Below the pieces are notes generated by a model. The model had not been told where the DNA came from and did not search any database. It worked only from the letters and a program-made list of their open reading frames with translations. A stretch of DNA of 64,000 bases from Odontocerum albicorne (lineage: Eukaryota; Arthropoda; Insecta; Trichoptera; Odontoceridae). Where the stretch lies: positions 7,976,251 to 8,040,250 of the forward strand of contig OX463838.1 in the NCBI GenBank assembly GCA_949825065.1. The letters run 5' to 3'. Shown here piece by piece: positions 23,991-34,139 of the stretch; position 1 is the first letter of the stretch; the number at the start of each line of letters is the position of its first letter. The translations under genes and the position numbers were made by a program.

Positions 23991-24101
23991 TTATACTTTA
24001 ATGACCAATAAAAAGTTTTTTGAAATCAAAGTAAATTGTGTGTTTTATTTAAAAAATTTAAAAAATTAAGTAAAAACCGCTCAATATGAAAGACCCTTTA
24101 T

Positions 24102-25162
24102 CAACAATTGGTGACAAAAAAGATCTTGTATGGAGAATCTTTATAAAATATGACGCGATTGCGATTACCAGAACCTCACAAGTGTGAGGTTCTTGGAATA
24201 TCGAGATATGTAAGGTTCTTGGAATATCCCATTTTCTTGTTTTGTGCCACCAAAATGTTGTAACTCTTAAGATGTGCAATTAAGAGAATTTCTCAAAATA
24301 CCATAAACACAACGACAAATGGATAATTCAATATAATTTTACAGCTATTGTTATTTTTTAAAGTTAAGTATTCTGCAAAACGAATGAAGACGCAATAAAG
24401 AAGCTCATCATGCAAGAGAAAATAAAAGAAACACGGAGCTTTCGTTGATCTAAAATACGTTGAATGGATCAACTCAACATACAATGAAGACAATGACAAG
24501 TTTATCACTAAATGGATGTTTCAGAGAAACTAAGAACTACTTGAGGAGGAGACGGGTGGTAAAAGCAATGCTGAACCGAAACAATCTTTGATTTTTAAAA
24601 ACTCCGACGTCCATGTACCTGTAACAAAATGGGTGCAAAGCGATAAAAGACATGCAAAGTACTTAGTCTGTCCATGTGGACACATAACATGTTAAGCCCA
24701 ACCACAAAAAAACTAGAAAAAATTGCTATCTGTAATAATGTAATCACTATCTTTATACGAGACTATAAGGTACATGACAGCGCAAAAAAAACATTTGGAT
24801 TGTGAAGTATTTTTTGATAATATTCACTTACTCATCAATTCCATCCATTTTATCTTAAAACTTTGAATTCCGACTTGAATTAAATCACAAGCACCGAAAA
24901 AAAATTGGCGCCACATTAGCTGTCATGCCAGCTAACGCCTTTGACAGTAATTAAAAAGTTAAGGGTAGTTAATTAGAAAATTAAGGGTTGCTATAATTGC
25001 GACTTTATTTTCCCTATAAATTTGTGTCCATATGGACACGATAGGCATTCCTGGGTTAAGATTATTGTGTACATTTTTTTTTTCATATTTAAGTGTTAAA
25101 TCATTCTGTTTAAAAGTGTAACTCTACAATGTAAATACCAAATCAATTATAATTACGAGTAC
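24102..25162. other. Intron sequence, no exon found
   Basis: Contains two small palindromic sites, GTCCATGTGGAC near 24673 and GTCCATATGGAC near 25026, about 350 bp apart in otherwise AT-rich DNA. Possibly the remnant of a transposon; no ends were identified. Confidence 0.35.
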
Positions 25163-25315
25163 ATCACACCGGTCCTGGTGTGATGCCAATATTGTTTGGT
25201 TTGGCAGTGGCGCATTTCCCGTCCCGTTCCCCCAGTTTAGTCTAAAAAGTTCCTCAAAGAGATTCCCGCCATACCAGTTACTAGTTCCAGCGAGCTCTGT
25301 GCCATTGTAAAGTAA
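25163..25315 (-). CDS. CUB-like extracellular protein, penultimate exon
   Basis: Follows a CTTCTCCAG acceptor in phase 0, matching the phase-0 end of the exon at 29841-30047. It reads LLYNGTELAGTSNWYGGNLF then EELFRLNWGNGTG, which continues the DEFLE end of the previous exon into the strand and loop of a CUB fold. Two Asn-X-Thr sequons (NGT twice) and a third (NQT) suit a secreted protein. The 3' border is uncertain: GT donors at 25162 (GTACTC) and 25156 (GTAATT) both keep phase 0, and one at 25169 does not. The next exon (15326) starts in phase 0. Confidence 0.6.
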
Positions 25316-25504
25316 CTGGAGAAGGAATAAACTCGCGCCATATTTATTTAAATTAACACAATTGAGCAAAAATTATTAGCATTAAAATGAGTATCAAATT
25401 TTAAGAATAAACTGAGATGCATTAGTTTACTCTAAATATTCCTCGTCCTTGACTGCCGTACAATTCCCAGCCTTAAACATATTTTCCTTCAGGTTTATTA
25501 AAAA

Positions 25505-25650
25505 ATGTATTTATAGTTAAGGCATTAACATTGTGGAGGTTTAAAGACATTGTACTTTGTTTTATCAAACACTGTTTATTCCACTTAATGTAATGGTATA
25601 ACCCTAGCGGTTTCAAGACTTTATCCTCATCATTATCATCAGACACGATC
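25505..25650 (-). mobile_element. HH-A repeat, single partial arm
   Basis: Starts GTTAAGGCATTAACATTGTG and breaks off in the hammerhead-like region, where CTAGCGGTTTCAAGACTTTA shows decay. Confidence 0.75.
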
Positions 25651-26004
25651 ATAGATACCAATAATAATTATGAAACAAAAGCCAATTGATTTAAAGAGAT
25701 CGCTTTAAAGCAATATAAGTCCGTTGAATGTATTTGCATGAAAATATTTAATAATATTTCAACTTTTTTTACTTAGATTTTCAATCCTTTTTTTCTGAAT
25801 ATATAAAAAACTTAAATCTAGAATTGTTACACTTAATAATGTACATTAAAAAAGTGTCTTCTTTACAATTAATCGTGAAAAAGTGCCTGAATTTTATCAT
25901 TTCAATTAATTAGAATCTATTATACTTCCGCTTGAACTACAATTAAAATAAATACTGTTAAGAATGCCTCAGAATTAAATCATCTCGTGCGACTTTTAAT
26001 AAAA

Positions 26005-26465
26005 TGAGAAGCGTATTCTGTGATGATAATCTAAACTTGAAACTTCGACAACGGTTAGTCAAATGCTACGTTTGGTCAGTGTTATTGCATGGAGTGGAAT
26101 CATGGACCCTCAAAGTAAGTAGTATGAACCGACTGGAAGCATTCGAAATGTGTATGCACCGTAGAATGCTACGGCTACCCTGGACGGATATGGTCAGCAA
26201 CACAAGGATTCTTCAAAGAGCCAAAGTTGATAAAGAGTTGCTGACTAATATTAAAATCTGAAAGGTGTCCTACTTGGGTCATATATTTAGAGGAACAAAG
26301 TACAAATTACTGCACCTGATCATCCAAGGCAAAATAGAAGGCCGAAGAGGTGTTGGCAGGAGCCAAATTTCTTGGCTCCGCAATCAATACATGATTTTTT
26401 GGGCTGCCGGGGACAAAGATGTCTACTCTCAAGTGATATTCAACGTTGGGGGGACCTGACATGAG
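26005..26465 (+). pseudogene. Non-LTR reverse transcriptase C-terminus
   Basis: In two frames separated by a stop at 26259 one reads MRSVFCDDNLNLKLRQRLVK, CYVWSVLLHGVESWTL, RLEAFEMCMHRRMLRLPWTD, then VSYLGHIFRGTKYKLLHLII, QGKIEGRRGVGRSQISWLRN. This is the usual order YVW-LLYG-E-WT, EAFEMW-YRRML, LGH--RG-KY-LL-LI-QGKI-GRR of this reverse transcriptase type. 5' truncated. A minus-strand sister is at 42265-42830. Confidence 0.8.
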
Positions 26466-27660
26466 AAGAAGAATGCCTCAAACGCTGCGCAGATTCATAT
26501 ACTGACTAATTTAATATTTCGTAAAAACTATTGCATATTACTACAAAGACTAACTCTGGGTTTCGAAATATTCTTATCAATTCTTTATTTGAAAGATGAT
26601 TTTTTGGGTAAACTTGGTATACTCGTAGATATAAAAAAAATATAGATAATTACTTAATATAGAAATATTTATTTGATATTGACCCTTTGTTTAATTATGA
26701 CCCAGGGTTTTAATTCTTATTCAGCAGATTGAAGGTACATAAAAATAGCAGAATCCTGTAAAAATGGCGTCTTAGACTGCCACTTAATGCTCCTCCATCG
26801 TGTGATGAGCACAGGTGACAACTCAGTAATTAAACTGCGGGTGTAATTAAAGTTTACCGGAGCCGGCCCTGGGATCTGGGACGGTTTTTTTTTATTTTGC
26901 TAAAAAAATATTAATCTCCCTCCTAACGGGCATTCGTTAAACGTTTCAGTTATTTAAACATATGCTTCGGGGTTATTCGATTAAAAAATAAATTGTCCTC
27001 GTAAATGCTGGTTGAGAATCAACCTTTTATAATTTGTAGTAAAGGTAAAATTTTAAAAGAAAATACTAATAAATAACAATATAATACGTCAAAAACACAA
27101 GCGATGGATTTTTTACTCTACCATTTCAACTGTTTAAAATTAATGTATTTCCTTATAAAAATATGAAACGATAGAAAACAAATGCGCGGATTGAGTTACA
27201 TATTTCCATGCTTTTTATAATGTTTTTAAAACATTTCGTTTAATTAATAATGTTTTGATTCCTTTGTATGAATTAAATTTAATAGGTCTTTCTCTTTGTA
27301 AATAAGATGTACTCGTATAATATATTTTTATCTCAAACGAAATCTAATGTTTCGCATAAACATTGAAAAAAAAACATGCAATTAATTCAAGTTTCTTTCT
27401 AGGCCATGCATATTTCAATATTAATTACTTTATCGTTTTTTTTTTGTCGAATTTGAATATAAATTATTTGCTATTTTTTTTGGTGGAATTATCACGAAAG
27501 TTATGTGCCGAGGCTTGCAAAAAATGCGTTAGTCATATAACAATATAAAAAATAGGTTTTCGGATGAATAATTAAGACAATCAGTTCATTTTAATTTATG
27601 TCCAGTATATTTCTAACCCATTTAAAAAAAAATTCAGTAATATGCATACACATAAATATA
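26466..27660. other. Intron sequence, no exon found
   Basis: Bases 26790-26885 are richer in G/C (GAGCCGGCCCTGGGATCTGG) but have no conserved frame with splice sites. The rest is AT-rich. Confidence 0.4.
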
Positions 27661-27664
27661 TAAA

Positions 27665-27850
27665 CTCCCGCCATTTCCATCTCAGGGTAAGGAGTGAGGA
27701 CAGAACGCCAGACTTTACTATCTCGACATATATCCTTTGCCTCTTCCACATTCAAATTCTGCGATTTTTCTACTTTTCAAAGTAGCAATCACTTGATCTA
27801 ACCAAACTTTCCTTGGTCTTTCTCTATCACGCCTTTCTCTACCACGTCAC
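27665..27850 (-). mobile_element. Non-LTR retrotransposon tail fragment
   Basis: CCGCCATTTCCATCTCAGGG to CTTTCTCTATCACGCC is the reverse of the commonest tail, shortened inside. Confidence 0.7.
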
Positions 27851-27861
27851 CCCATGTACTA

Positions 27862-27965
27862 TTTTAAGTGCATAGCTGCACTGGACTTCCGTGTGGAAGG
27901 TAGCCGGTTCGAACTTGGGGATACAAGGATACCTATGACTTCGATCATATCTATTCTTTGAAAAA
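27862..27965 (+). mobile_element. tRNA-derived SINE, second family, short copy
   Basis: CTGCACTGGACTTCCGTGTG, then the B-box-like CCGGTTCGAACTTGG and the body end TACCTATGACTTCGATCAT. A fuller copy is at 36700-36850. Confidence 0.7.
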
Positions 27966-27989
27966 AATGGGGAGGAAACATGTCGGTAT

Positions 27990-28670
27990 GCTCCGATCGT
28001 CTCACTTCAGGTGTACCATCGGATCCAGTACGTCGGTTATCGTCGGATCCAGTACACCGGTTACCATCGGATCCAGTACACCGGTTACCATCGGATCTAG
28101 TACACCGGTTAACATCGGATCTAGTACACCGGTTACCATCGGATCCAATACACCGGTTACCATCGGATCCAGTACAGCGATTACCATCGGATCCAATACA
28201 CCGGTTACCATCGGATCCAGTACACCGAGCAGTACTTCCCAAACCTGGATAAAAATGGTTTTCACTAGGTAATTTATTAAAATTAACGAACGTAGAAAAA
28301 ATATATATTCTTTGAAAAAAATGGGGGGGAAACATGTCGGTATGCTCCGATCGTCTCACTTCAGGTGTACCATCGGATCCAGTACACCGGTTACCGTCGG
28401 ATCCAGTACACCGGCTACCGTCGGATCCAGTACACCGGTTACCATCGGATCCAGTACGCCGGTTACCATCGGATCCAATACACCAGTTACCATCGGATCC
28501 AGTACAGCGGTTACAGCGGTTAGATCCAATACACCGGTTACCATCGGATCCAGTACAGCGGTTACCATCGGATCCAATATACCGGTTACCATCGGATCCA
28601 GTACAGCGGTTACCATCGGATCCAGTACACCGAGCAGTACTTTTCAAACCTGGATAAAAATGGTTTTCAC
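27990..28670. repeat. 24-bp tandem array in two blocks
   Basis: Unit ACCATCGGATCCAGTACACCGGTT, repeated about 8 times at 28010-28230 and about 11 times at 28365-28635 with small changes. Both blocks are preceded by the same ATTCTTTGAAAAAAATGGGG leader and followed by the same AAACCTGGATAAAAATGG trailer, so the whole 350-bp module was duplicated. Because 24 is a multiple of 3, long frames are open on both strands (262 codons on the minus strand). They are not considered genes. Confidence 0.9.
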
Positions 28671-28797
28671 TAGGTAATTTATTAAAATTAACTAACGTAG
28701 AAAAAATAGTGTTTGTTTATAATATCATGAGCGACCTTATAAAGTGTTGGGAACACCATGGATATGACGAAAAATAAGTAAGGCAGAACGAACAGTA

Positions 28798-28964
28798 CAG
28801 TACCCGGCGGTAAGTGATACACATCGTTTGTAGAGCGTCGTCTCTGCCATTCATACACGTGCTCCTTCGCGATTTGTCAGTCGGTACCGGACCGGACTGT
28901 TATCACATCGTGCGACAGAGACGACGCTCTACAAACTATGTGTATTACTTACCGCCGGATACTG
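28798..28964. mobile_element. Palindromic MITE, short copy 3, TA target duplication
   Basis: CAGTACCCGGCGGTAAGTGA at the left and CCGCCGGATACTG at the right, each flanked by TA. It lacks the TAGCCGATTATGG block of the other copies and is only about 167 bp. Confidence 0.85.
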
Positions 28965-29339
28965 TACTTAAAATACTTTCCTAGTATATAACATAGAGCA
29001 GCGACATTTTTCTCAATAATTGGGACTAGAGTAATTATTTTTGCATGGCGAGAGCAATTTTGGTGACTGCTAATGTTTTAAAGATGTTTAAAATAAAAAC
29101 ATGCACCAAACATATTGTTTGCTTCATATTTTTTCCGACTTTTCTTCACTTGTCATAAACATTTGTACGTGCAGTTAGCGTTTTGCATACATTGGGTAAA
29201 AGAAAATGACTGAAAAGTGGTTTGGAGTAATAAAGGGAAAAGTTTTGAAATCACTGCGTGAAAGAAATATTAAAACTTAAAAACAGTGAATAGGACGCAC
29301 AAAATAAATAAAACAGATTGTCCAATTTATTTACGTTAC

Positions 29340-29675
29340 TACTGTTATGTAATTGGACAGATTAGAGACCCTAAAATTTTCTAAGTTAATACATCGAGGC
29401 GAACATCTGGCAAACACATATATACCAAGAATCTCTCCGTTGCTCGCCGAGGTCGTCCCATGCCTCCCTCAGTCCCCAACCCGAATGTCACCAACCGTTA
29501 GAAGTGTGTATATCGGTACCAGTTCGAACATAATTCAGTCTTGTTTGTGCTGCCCTGAAGATGAGGTTGAAACCGGTAGGGTTATGCCGTTACAAAAAGT
29601 GGAACAAACAGTGTTTGATAAAACAAATTACAATGTATTTAAATCTCCACAGCGTTAATGCCTTAACTACAATAA
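29340..29675 (+). mobile_element. HH-A repeat, single arm with damaged ribozyme motif
   Basis: Full-length single arm from the middle segment to GTTAATGCCTTAACTA. In the hammerhead-like region most of the stem II loop and its 3' strand are deleted (GAGGTTGAAACCGG), which would inactivate it. Confidence 0.75.
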
Positions 29676-29840
29676 ACGATATATTTAATAAAATAGTTCA
29701 TTGAACTGATAAAACCTTTTTAGCATTTTTATACTGCATTAGAAAAACATGTCACGTGGCCACAAGCCCGCTATATCCAGAACGAAAGAGTTAAATGAAA
29801 ATGGTTTATTTTAAGCAAAGTATTAATCAATAAATCTTAC

Positions 29841-30047
29841 CTCTAGGAACTCGTCCCCGTCACAGGGAGTAACGATGCGATCCTGGCACATCTGCCTACC
29901 GAAGCTGGACACCCCCTGACCGAAGTTCCCGTATCCCCAGTACCTCCACAGCTGTGGTTTGCTCGTGTCAAGGTCTCCAGCAGTATTCTCCACGCCGGCG
30001 CCCAAGTGCTGGGCATACGGGCTATAGTGCGTGAATTGACGACTCCT
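29841..30047 (-). CDS. CUB-like extracellular protein, exon after the Gly linker
   Basis: 207 bp, from a TTTTTCAG acceptor to an AGAG|GTAAG donor, phase 0 on both sides. It encodes 69 residues starting RSRQFTHYSPYAQ. Aromatic and Gly residues (WRYWGYGNFGQGVSSFGRQM) lead to CQDRIVTPCDGDEFLE. The C--D-----C-GDEFL segment is where the insect CUB-family proteins have the Cys-bounded loop before the (D)YL-IP or DEFL strand. The phase joins exactly to the exons at 31429-31619 and 25163-25315. Expressed role unknown; extracellular location inferred from the cysteines and the family. Confidence 0.75.
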
Positions 30048-30049
30048 CT

Positions 30050-31040
30050 GAAAAATTAAAATATCTTTATTATTACCAGCACGTTCAATGACGAACCGCA
30101 AATTCCGTGCCAACTCCAATAGTTCTAAACCAGAATGTTCGATTAGCGGAGCCGAGAAGAGTGTAGTCTCTCGGGTACGCTCTTCAATATGTCCCAATAC
30201 CAAATTAGAATTTGTTGAAAGGTATCATAATAATGAATGAATTAATGATGATAATGACTAGATAGGACATATTTTATTTAATTTCCAGGTGAACAAGAAA
30301 TCAAATTAAAAAAGATAACTCTGAGCAAGTCTTGTTCTATATATGGTATATTCAACTTAATTTTTCTTCAAAATACGCAAAATTTAAGTTAATATCAACA
30401 TCACACTATGCTTATTAATATAAACCCAGAGAACACAGCTCCACTCCTTCTTATCCTAATATACAATTTTGACTTATGCCATATCCATACAGCTTATGGT
30501 GCATATTCTCCATTTTTGAGTTTTTCCACTACAATCGAATTTATTGCATTTGCTCAAACTTGCTTTTTCGATACATGAACAAAAAAAAATTTGTTTTAAG
30601 GTGAATCATTTTAGTACAAATAATTCCTTGTTGATTCGTCAAAAATCACATAGCAACAAAGATGGCATCTTCAATTGAATCAATTTTTCCGAATTTTTGT
30701 TACCCGTAAACTTTTACAAGAGAAGTATAGAACTAAAATGGAAAGAGGTAAAAAAAAATATTTTTAAAAATATAAAAATATATAAGCTCTACGAAACTAT
30801 ATTAGCTCTACGAAACTATATAAGCTCTACGAAACTATAAAAGCTCTACGAAACTACAATATATAAGCTCAATGAAAAATAAAACGCAAAGGAGTACAAA
30901 ATAGTTCCTCACAAATGATATGAGCTCTTTTATTAAGTTACTTTATAATTTTATAAAGAAAAAGCGAAGAAAATAATTAAAAGAGAAAGAAAAGGGAACA
31001 AAACAGCACTTATTGGTTTGTGTGTGTAATAATTTTTGAC
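30050..31040. other. Intron sequence with a small tandem repeat
   Basis: Bases 30778-30870 hold about five copies of AGCTCTACGAAACTATA (19 bp). No other feature. Confidence 0.6.
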
Positions 31041-31044
31041 AAAC

Positions 31045-31215
31045 TCCGTGACCTAGTTGGTAAGACACGGGTCTTCCGACCCTGATTTTTAAACCCGGGT
31101 TTTTTAATATTGTCCAGTATAGTTGCTAGTTATGGCATTATAATCACATTTCTGGTTGGTTGGAAGAGATTTTCACATGGCAATAAGCCCACTTGATCAT
31201 ACTGCATATAAAATG
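31045..31215 (+). mobile_element. tRNA-derived SINE
   Basis: CTCCGTGACCTAGTTGGTAA carries an A-box-like element. The body has TTTCTGGTTGGTTGGAAGAG then CATGGCAATAAGCCCACTTG. The B box is decayed (TTTTTAAACCCGGG). Same family as 60625-60818. It lies in the intron just 5' of plus coordinates of the Gly-linker exon. Confidence 0.7.
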
Positions 31216-31428
31216 TAGTACAATTAAATTTTTATAGTGTAATACAATTCAGTTTTTAACTGTTTTGTAGAACGTACATAATAGTTTGTGACACTTTGTA
31301 TGAAAAAGTGTACCAGAACAGATATTTTTCTTTTTTCTCTTTTAAAGGTAAATGACTACAAAATTACAGACGAGAAATTTTATAGAGAGGTGGCGTGGCA
31401 TCTCTGTTACACTTTATTTATAACTCAC

Positions 31429-31619
31429 CCTGTTACTTTTGGCAGCGACGGGCACTGCGCCATCGCCTGATCCAGCCACTTCATCATCCATGTCATCAGC
31501 GCCGGCACCATCTCCAGCACCGCCCGCTTCACCACCTCCACCAGCCCCACCCCCCTCGCCGCCTCCCCCACCCCCTCCTCCTCCACCAACTGGTCCACCA
31601 CCACCGGCCCCTCCACCAC
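31429..31619 (-). CDS. CUB-like extracellular protein, Gly-rich linker exon
   Basis: 191 bp bounded by an ATGATGCAG acceptor (phase 1 entry) and an AACAGG|GTGAGT donor close to consensus (phase 0 exit). It encodes about 64 residues: a run of Gly with Pro, Val and Ala (GGGGPVGGG and similar), then an acidic stretch GADDMDDEVAGSGDGA, then VPVAAKSNR. This is a flexible linker, not a folded domain. The G/C-rich sequence also gives an open Pro-rich frame on the plus strand, which has no splice or family support. Entry phase fits the exon at 47044-47130 and exit phase the one at 29841-30047. Confidence 0.7.
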
Positions 31620-31629
31620 CTGCATCATA

Positions 31630-32629
31630 AATAATAACTCATTTGCAGATGCTCATAGATTAAAAGTGGTCATCAGTGGTCTAAAGAATGCTTGTGGAAA
31701 AATATAAAGCATCTTATCGTTTTAAGATAAGTAACATATTAAATAAAAATTGATCAACTATTATTTTTAAATATTTTTAGCGTATACGTTCCACCAAAAG
31801 ATCGGGGATGCCATAAAAGGCCTCCATCCATAGTTTGGCACTTCGTCCCTCAATCTCATGGCCAAACAAGCTCTATAACTGGTGTAATCGTGTATTTAAA
31901 AGACGTTGCCCATAGGCGATTTACCCAACGGGCACGAGGCCTTGAGGAAACCCTAAGGCGGTCTTGACAGCGTTGGTGCGTTTTGAAAATTGGGGTAAAT
32001 AATCTAAATATCTTATTAATCCCTACATGTAGAGAAAAATTATTCTAACCATTTTAGTTGTTGATAATTCAGCTAAAAAATAAAATCATTTTATAGCCCT
32101 TTTTGTGTTTTATAAAAATTGATATGTTGGCAATATAACGTGGGTGTTACATATAAATAAAACTATAAGGAAAAGTTGTGATTTTTTTTCCTCAATTTTC
32201 CTTCATAATTTACCATATAACAAGGAATCACCAAAGAAAAACGTTAATATTTGAACTTTGCCAAGATAAGGGTTAAGAAGTGTGAGGCTGTAGCCTGAAT
32301 TCATAGTCTGATTTAAATACTGATTTCTTACCTTGTAATTTCGTGATTTGTTTTCAGGGTCGGGCCATGTCTCTCCAGACTTGACGATATGAAGCAATGT
32401 GACAGCCTTATTTAAGGAATTTTTCGACAAATTTGTACGAAAGTTCATCTTGGAATTATATTTGCAAATATTTGCCACTTAAATATACAGGTTGTTTCAT
32501 CCTTTCCTCGCGACTCCACAGGGAAAAATAGTAATCATCTTTTATTGTTTTAATTTTGAGAGAAACAAAAAGGGAAATAATCTAACGCCGAAGACAAGGA
32601 AGATAAGCTACATTAGAGGGCGTATATGA
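31630..32629. other. Intron sequence, one G/C-richer island
   Basis: Bases 31790-31990 are richer in G/C (ATCGGGGATGCCATAAAAGG, ACGGGCACGAGGCCTTGAGG) and could be an old mobile-element fragment. An exon-like segment at 32332-32406 was considered and rejected on phase. Confidence 0.4.
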
Positions 32630-33085
32630 ATCAATGTGTTTGTAAATGTACAAATATTGGAATGATACAAAGAAACATGGACACTAAAATACAAGAACAT
32701 AAGCGTTGTTTTATAATATTTTTTTACAAAATTTGCACATCATATTATAGAGACACGAAACATAATTTAAAAAATAGTAAAGATAAAGTTTTACATAACA
32801 TACGTCACAAAAATAATATGAAGCGGTGAATCTAGAAACATTCGAAATATACCAAGTCATAAGCAAAAACAAAAAAGTAATAAATAACCAAAGAATTAAA
32901 AAAAAATCCTCGTCTTAAAATATTTTGTTTGCGTCAATAGACCGTGTATGTGGCATATTGACCCAAATAAAAATTCTGATGTAACCTGACACCAGTCTAA
33001 CCTTAGAACAGCTATCGCAACCTAATCTGAATCATTGTGCCTGAAGGGAACCTCGGAATAGGAGATAGAAACATATGTAGTGGGG
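32630..33085 (+). mobile_element. HH-C repeat, copy without array
   Basis: Shares ATACAAGAACATAAGC, TAACATACGTCA and the final GACACCAGTCT to GTAGTGGGGATTAAT block with 57170-58560. Here the segment ATTTGCACATCATATTATAG followed by AGACACGAAACATAA is present once, whereas in the sister copy the same place holds a 41-bp array of about 22 units. Confidence 0.7.
33028..33082 (+). ncRNA. Hammerhead-like motif, weak (HH-C)
   Basis: CTGAAGG, then an inner stem CCT-CGGAAT-AGG, then GAA and the 8-nt palindrome ACATATGT, then A. The core position after CTGAA reads GG instead of GA, and the outer part of stem II does not pair, so activity is unlikely. Kept because stem III and the inner stem covary with the other copies (ACACGTGT; TCT/AGA). 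Confidence 0.25.
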
Positions 33086-33114
33086 ATTAATGTTATTAGA
33101 TTTTTTTTTTTTTT

Positions 33115-33290
33115 TAAGAATAGAAATGACCGAAGTCATAGGTATCCTTATACCTTCGAACACTAGGCGGAAAAAGTGCCTGTGTCGTTCTAGGGGAGTA
33201 GCACAGCACATGGTTCGAACCGACGCTCTTCCGCACGGAAGTCTAGTGCGTTACCGCGTGGCCATGCACCTGCTAGTGGGGTAACAAAGT
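33115..33290 (-). mobile_element. tRNA-derived SINE, second family
   Basis: Reverse of TGGCCACGCGGTAACGCACT (A-box side) and of GTTCGAACC (B box), with the body end GAAGGTATAAGGATACCTAT. Flanked by an A/T run near 33100. Confidence 0.8.
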
Positions 33291-33623
33291 AATTATTGTT
33301 TAATATTCTAATATGGAGTTCCACAAAGTTGAAGCCGAAACCTTTGATAAATCTTGTAAAATTATTTTGTATGAGTTTAAGGGAAGTTTCAAGTAATTCC
33401 ATATTTATGTGTCAATTTATTTAAGTTTACTTGAAGTTTTAATACGACAGAATAATCAGATATAATTTTTTTCAAGATACCATTAGTATTTCCTATTTCT
33501 TTCTTGAATCTTCGAAAAGACTATAGTTTCACTTTGTGGGGTCATTTTTTACATAAAAGGAAAAAATAAGTAAAATAAAAAACTTATTTTATATTTTTGT
33601 GTTCACCACAGGCTTAATTTAGG

Positions 33624-33667
33624 TTCACAACTAGTTTCGAAGACCACCGTCTCCTTCGTCAGGTGAA
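33624..33667 (-). ncRNA. Hammerhead-ribozyme-like motif (HH-B), best copy
   Basis: On the minus strand: TTCAC, CTGACGA, A, a hairpin GGAGAC-GGTG-GTCTTC, GAA, the palindrome ACTAGT, T, then GTGAA. TTCAC/GTGAA is a perfect 5-bp stem I. CTGANGA and GAA fit the conserved core, and the predicted cleavage triplet is GTT. Stem III is three self-complementary bases and would need a dimer. One extra A lies before stem II. Confidence 0.45.
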
Positions 33668-34020
33668 TGTAAACTAAGTTGCTAAAATATATTCTGTACA
33701 AGTGTAAATAGCCTAATATAAAATACGTGAGGTAGGGGGAGTGGAGTGGGGAGAGATGTAATACAATGGTGAATGGGGCGTGGAAAAAATATGTGAAAGT
33801 GAATATGAATCTTTAAGACAGGGAACATATTAAGTTCCTTAATATGTTCCTAATTTAAAATCCTTCCCTGTCTTAAAGATTCACATTCACTTTCACATAT
33901 TTTTTCCCCGCCCCATTCACCATTGTATTACATCTCTCCCCACTCCACTCCCCTACCTCACCTCTTTTATATTAGGTTATTTACACTTGTACAGAATATA
34001 TTTTGGCAACTTAGTTTATA

Positions 34021-34064
34021 TTCACCTGACGAAGAAGACGGTGGTCTTCGGAACTAGTTGTGAA
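34021..34064 (+). ncRNA. Hammerhead-ribozyme-like motif (HH-B), second arm
   Basis: Same layout, with stem II GAAGAC/GTCTTC. The G-T pair of the other arm is A-T here, so the stem is kept. The core GAA has become GGA, which should inactivate it. Confidence 0.4.
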
Positions 34065-34139
34065 CCTAAATTAAACCTGTGGTGAACACAAAAATATAAA
34101 ATAAGTTTTTTATTTTACTTATTTTTTCCTTTTATATTT

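Larger units (their letters stand above)
23283..24101 (+). mobile_element. DDE transposon (IS630/Tc1-like), internally deleted
   Basis: Inverted ends with CAATTGAGCGGTTTTTTAAA (left) and its complement (right, near 24077). It keeps a few N-terminal codons (MESYTIQQRVQIVEFFY) joined to the C-terminal part (WPPRSCDLTPLDYFLWGYM and IIRVIGELEPQLCQNVIENF) with frame shifts. The catalytic core is mostly deleted. An HH-A insertion splits it at 23745-23990. The sister copy 50292-50855 has the same deletion, so this deletion form itself multiplied. Confidence 0.75.
33557..34134. mobile_element. HH-B repeat, near-perfect 578-bp palindrome
   Basis: Two arms of about 280 bp mirror each other around 33846, from AAGGAAAAAATAAGTAAAAT at the left to its complement at the right. 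Each arm holds a hammerhead-like motif with TTCAC/GTGAA flanks. The inner half has ATACAATGGTGAATGGGG and TGGAGTGGGGAGAGATG blocks. No coding capacity. The arms differ at only a few bases, so the inverted pair is recent or kept alike by gene conversion. Confidence 0.75.

Noticed and set aside
24670..25065. piggyBac-like element bounded by GTCCATGTGGAC and GTCCATATGGAC
   Set aside because: No TTAA target duplication, no matching inverted ends and no transposase frame could be seen.
27859..28647. 262-codon minus-strand open frame
   Set aside because: It lies in a 24-bp tandem array, so frames stay open on both strands; it has no gene context and reads through a SINE end.
27990..28670. CRISPR-like array
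   Set aside because: Units are contiguous without unique spacers, and the genome is eukaryotic.
31439..31630. Plus-strand Pro-rich protein
   Set aside because: It is the reverse of the Gly-rich exon, which has correct acceptor, donor and phases on the minus strand.
32332..32406. Minus-strand exon candidate AVTLLHIVKSGETWPDPENK with a good TACAAG|GTAAG donor
   Set aside because: Its open frames need phase 0 or 2 at entry, while the neighbouring exons at 47.1 and 31.5 kb join in phase 1; in phase 1 it has a stop. It may be spliced in an unrelated transcript.
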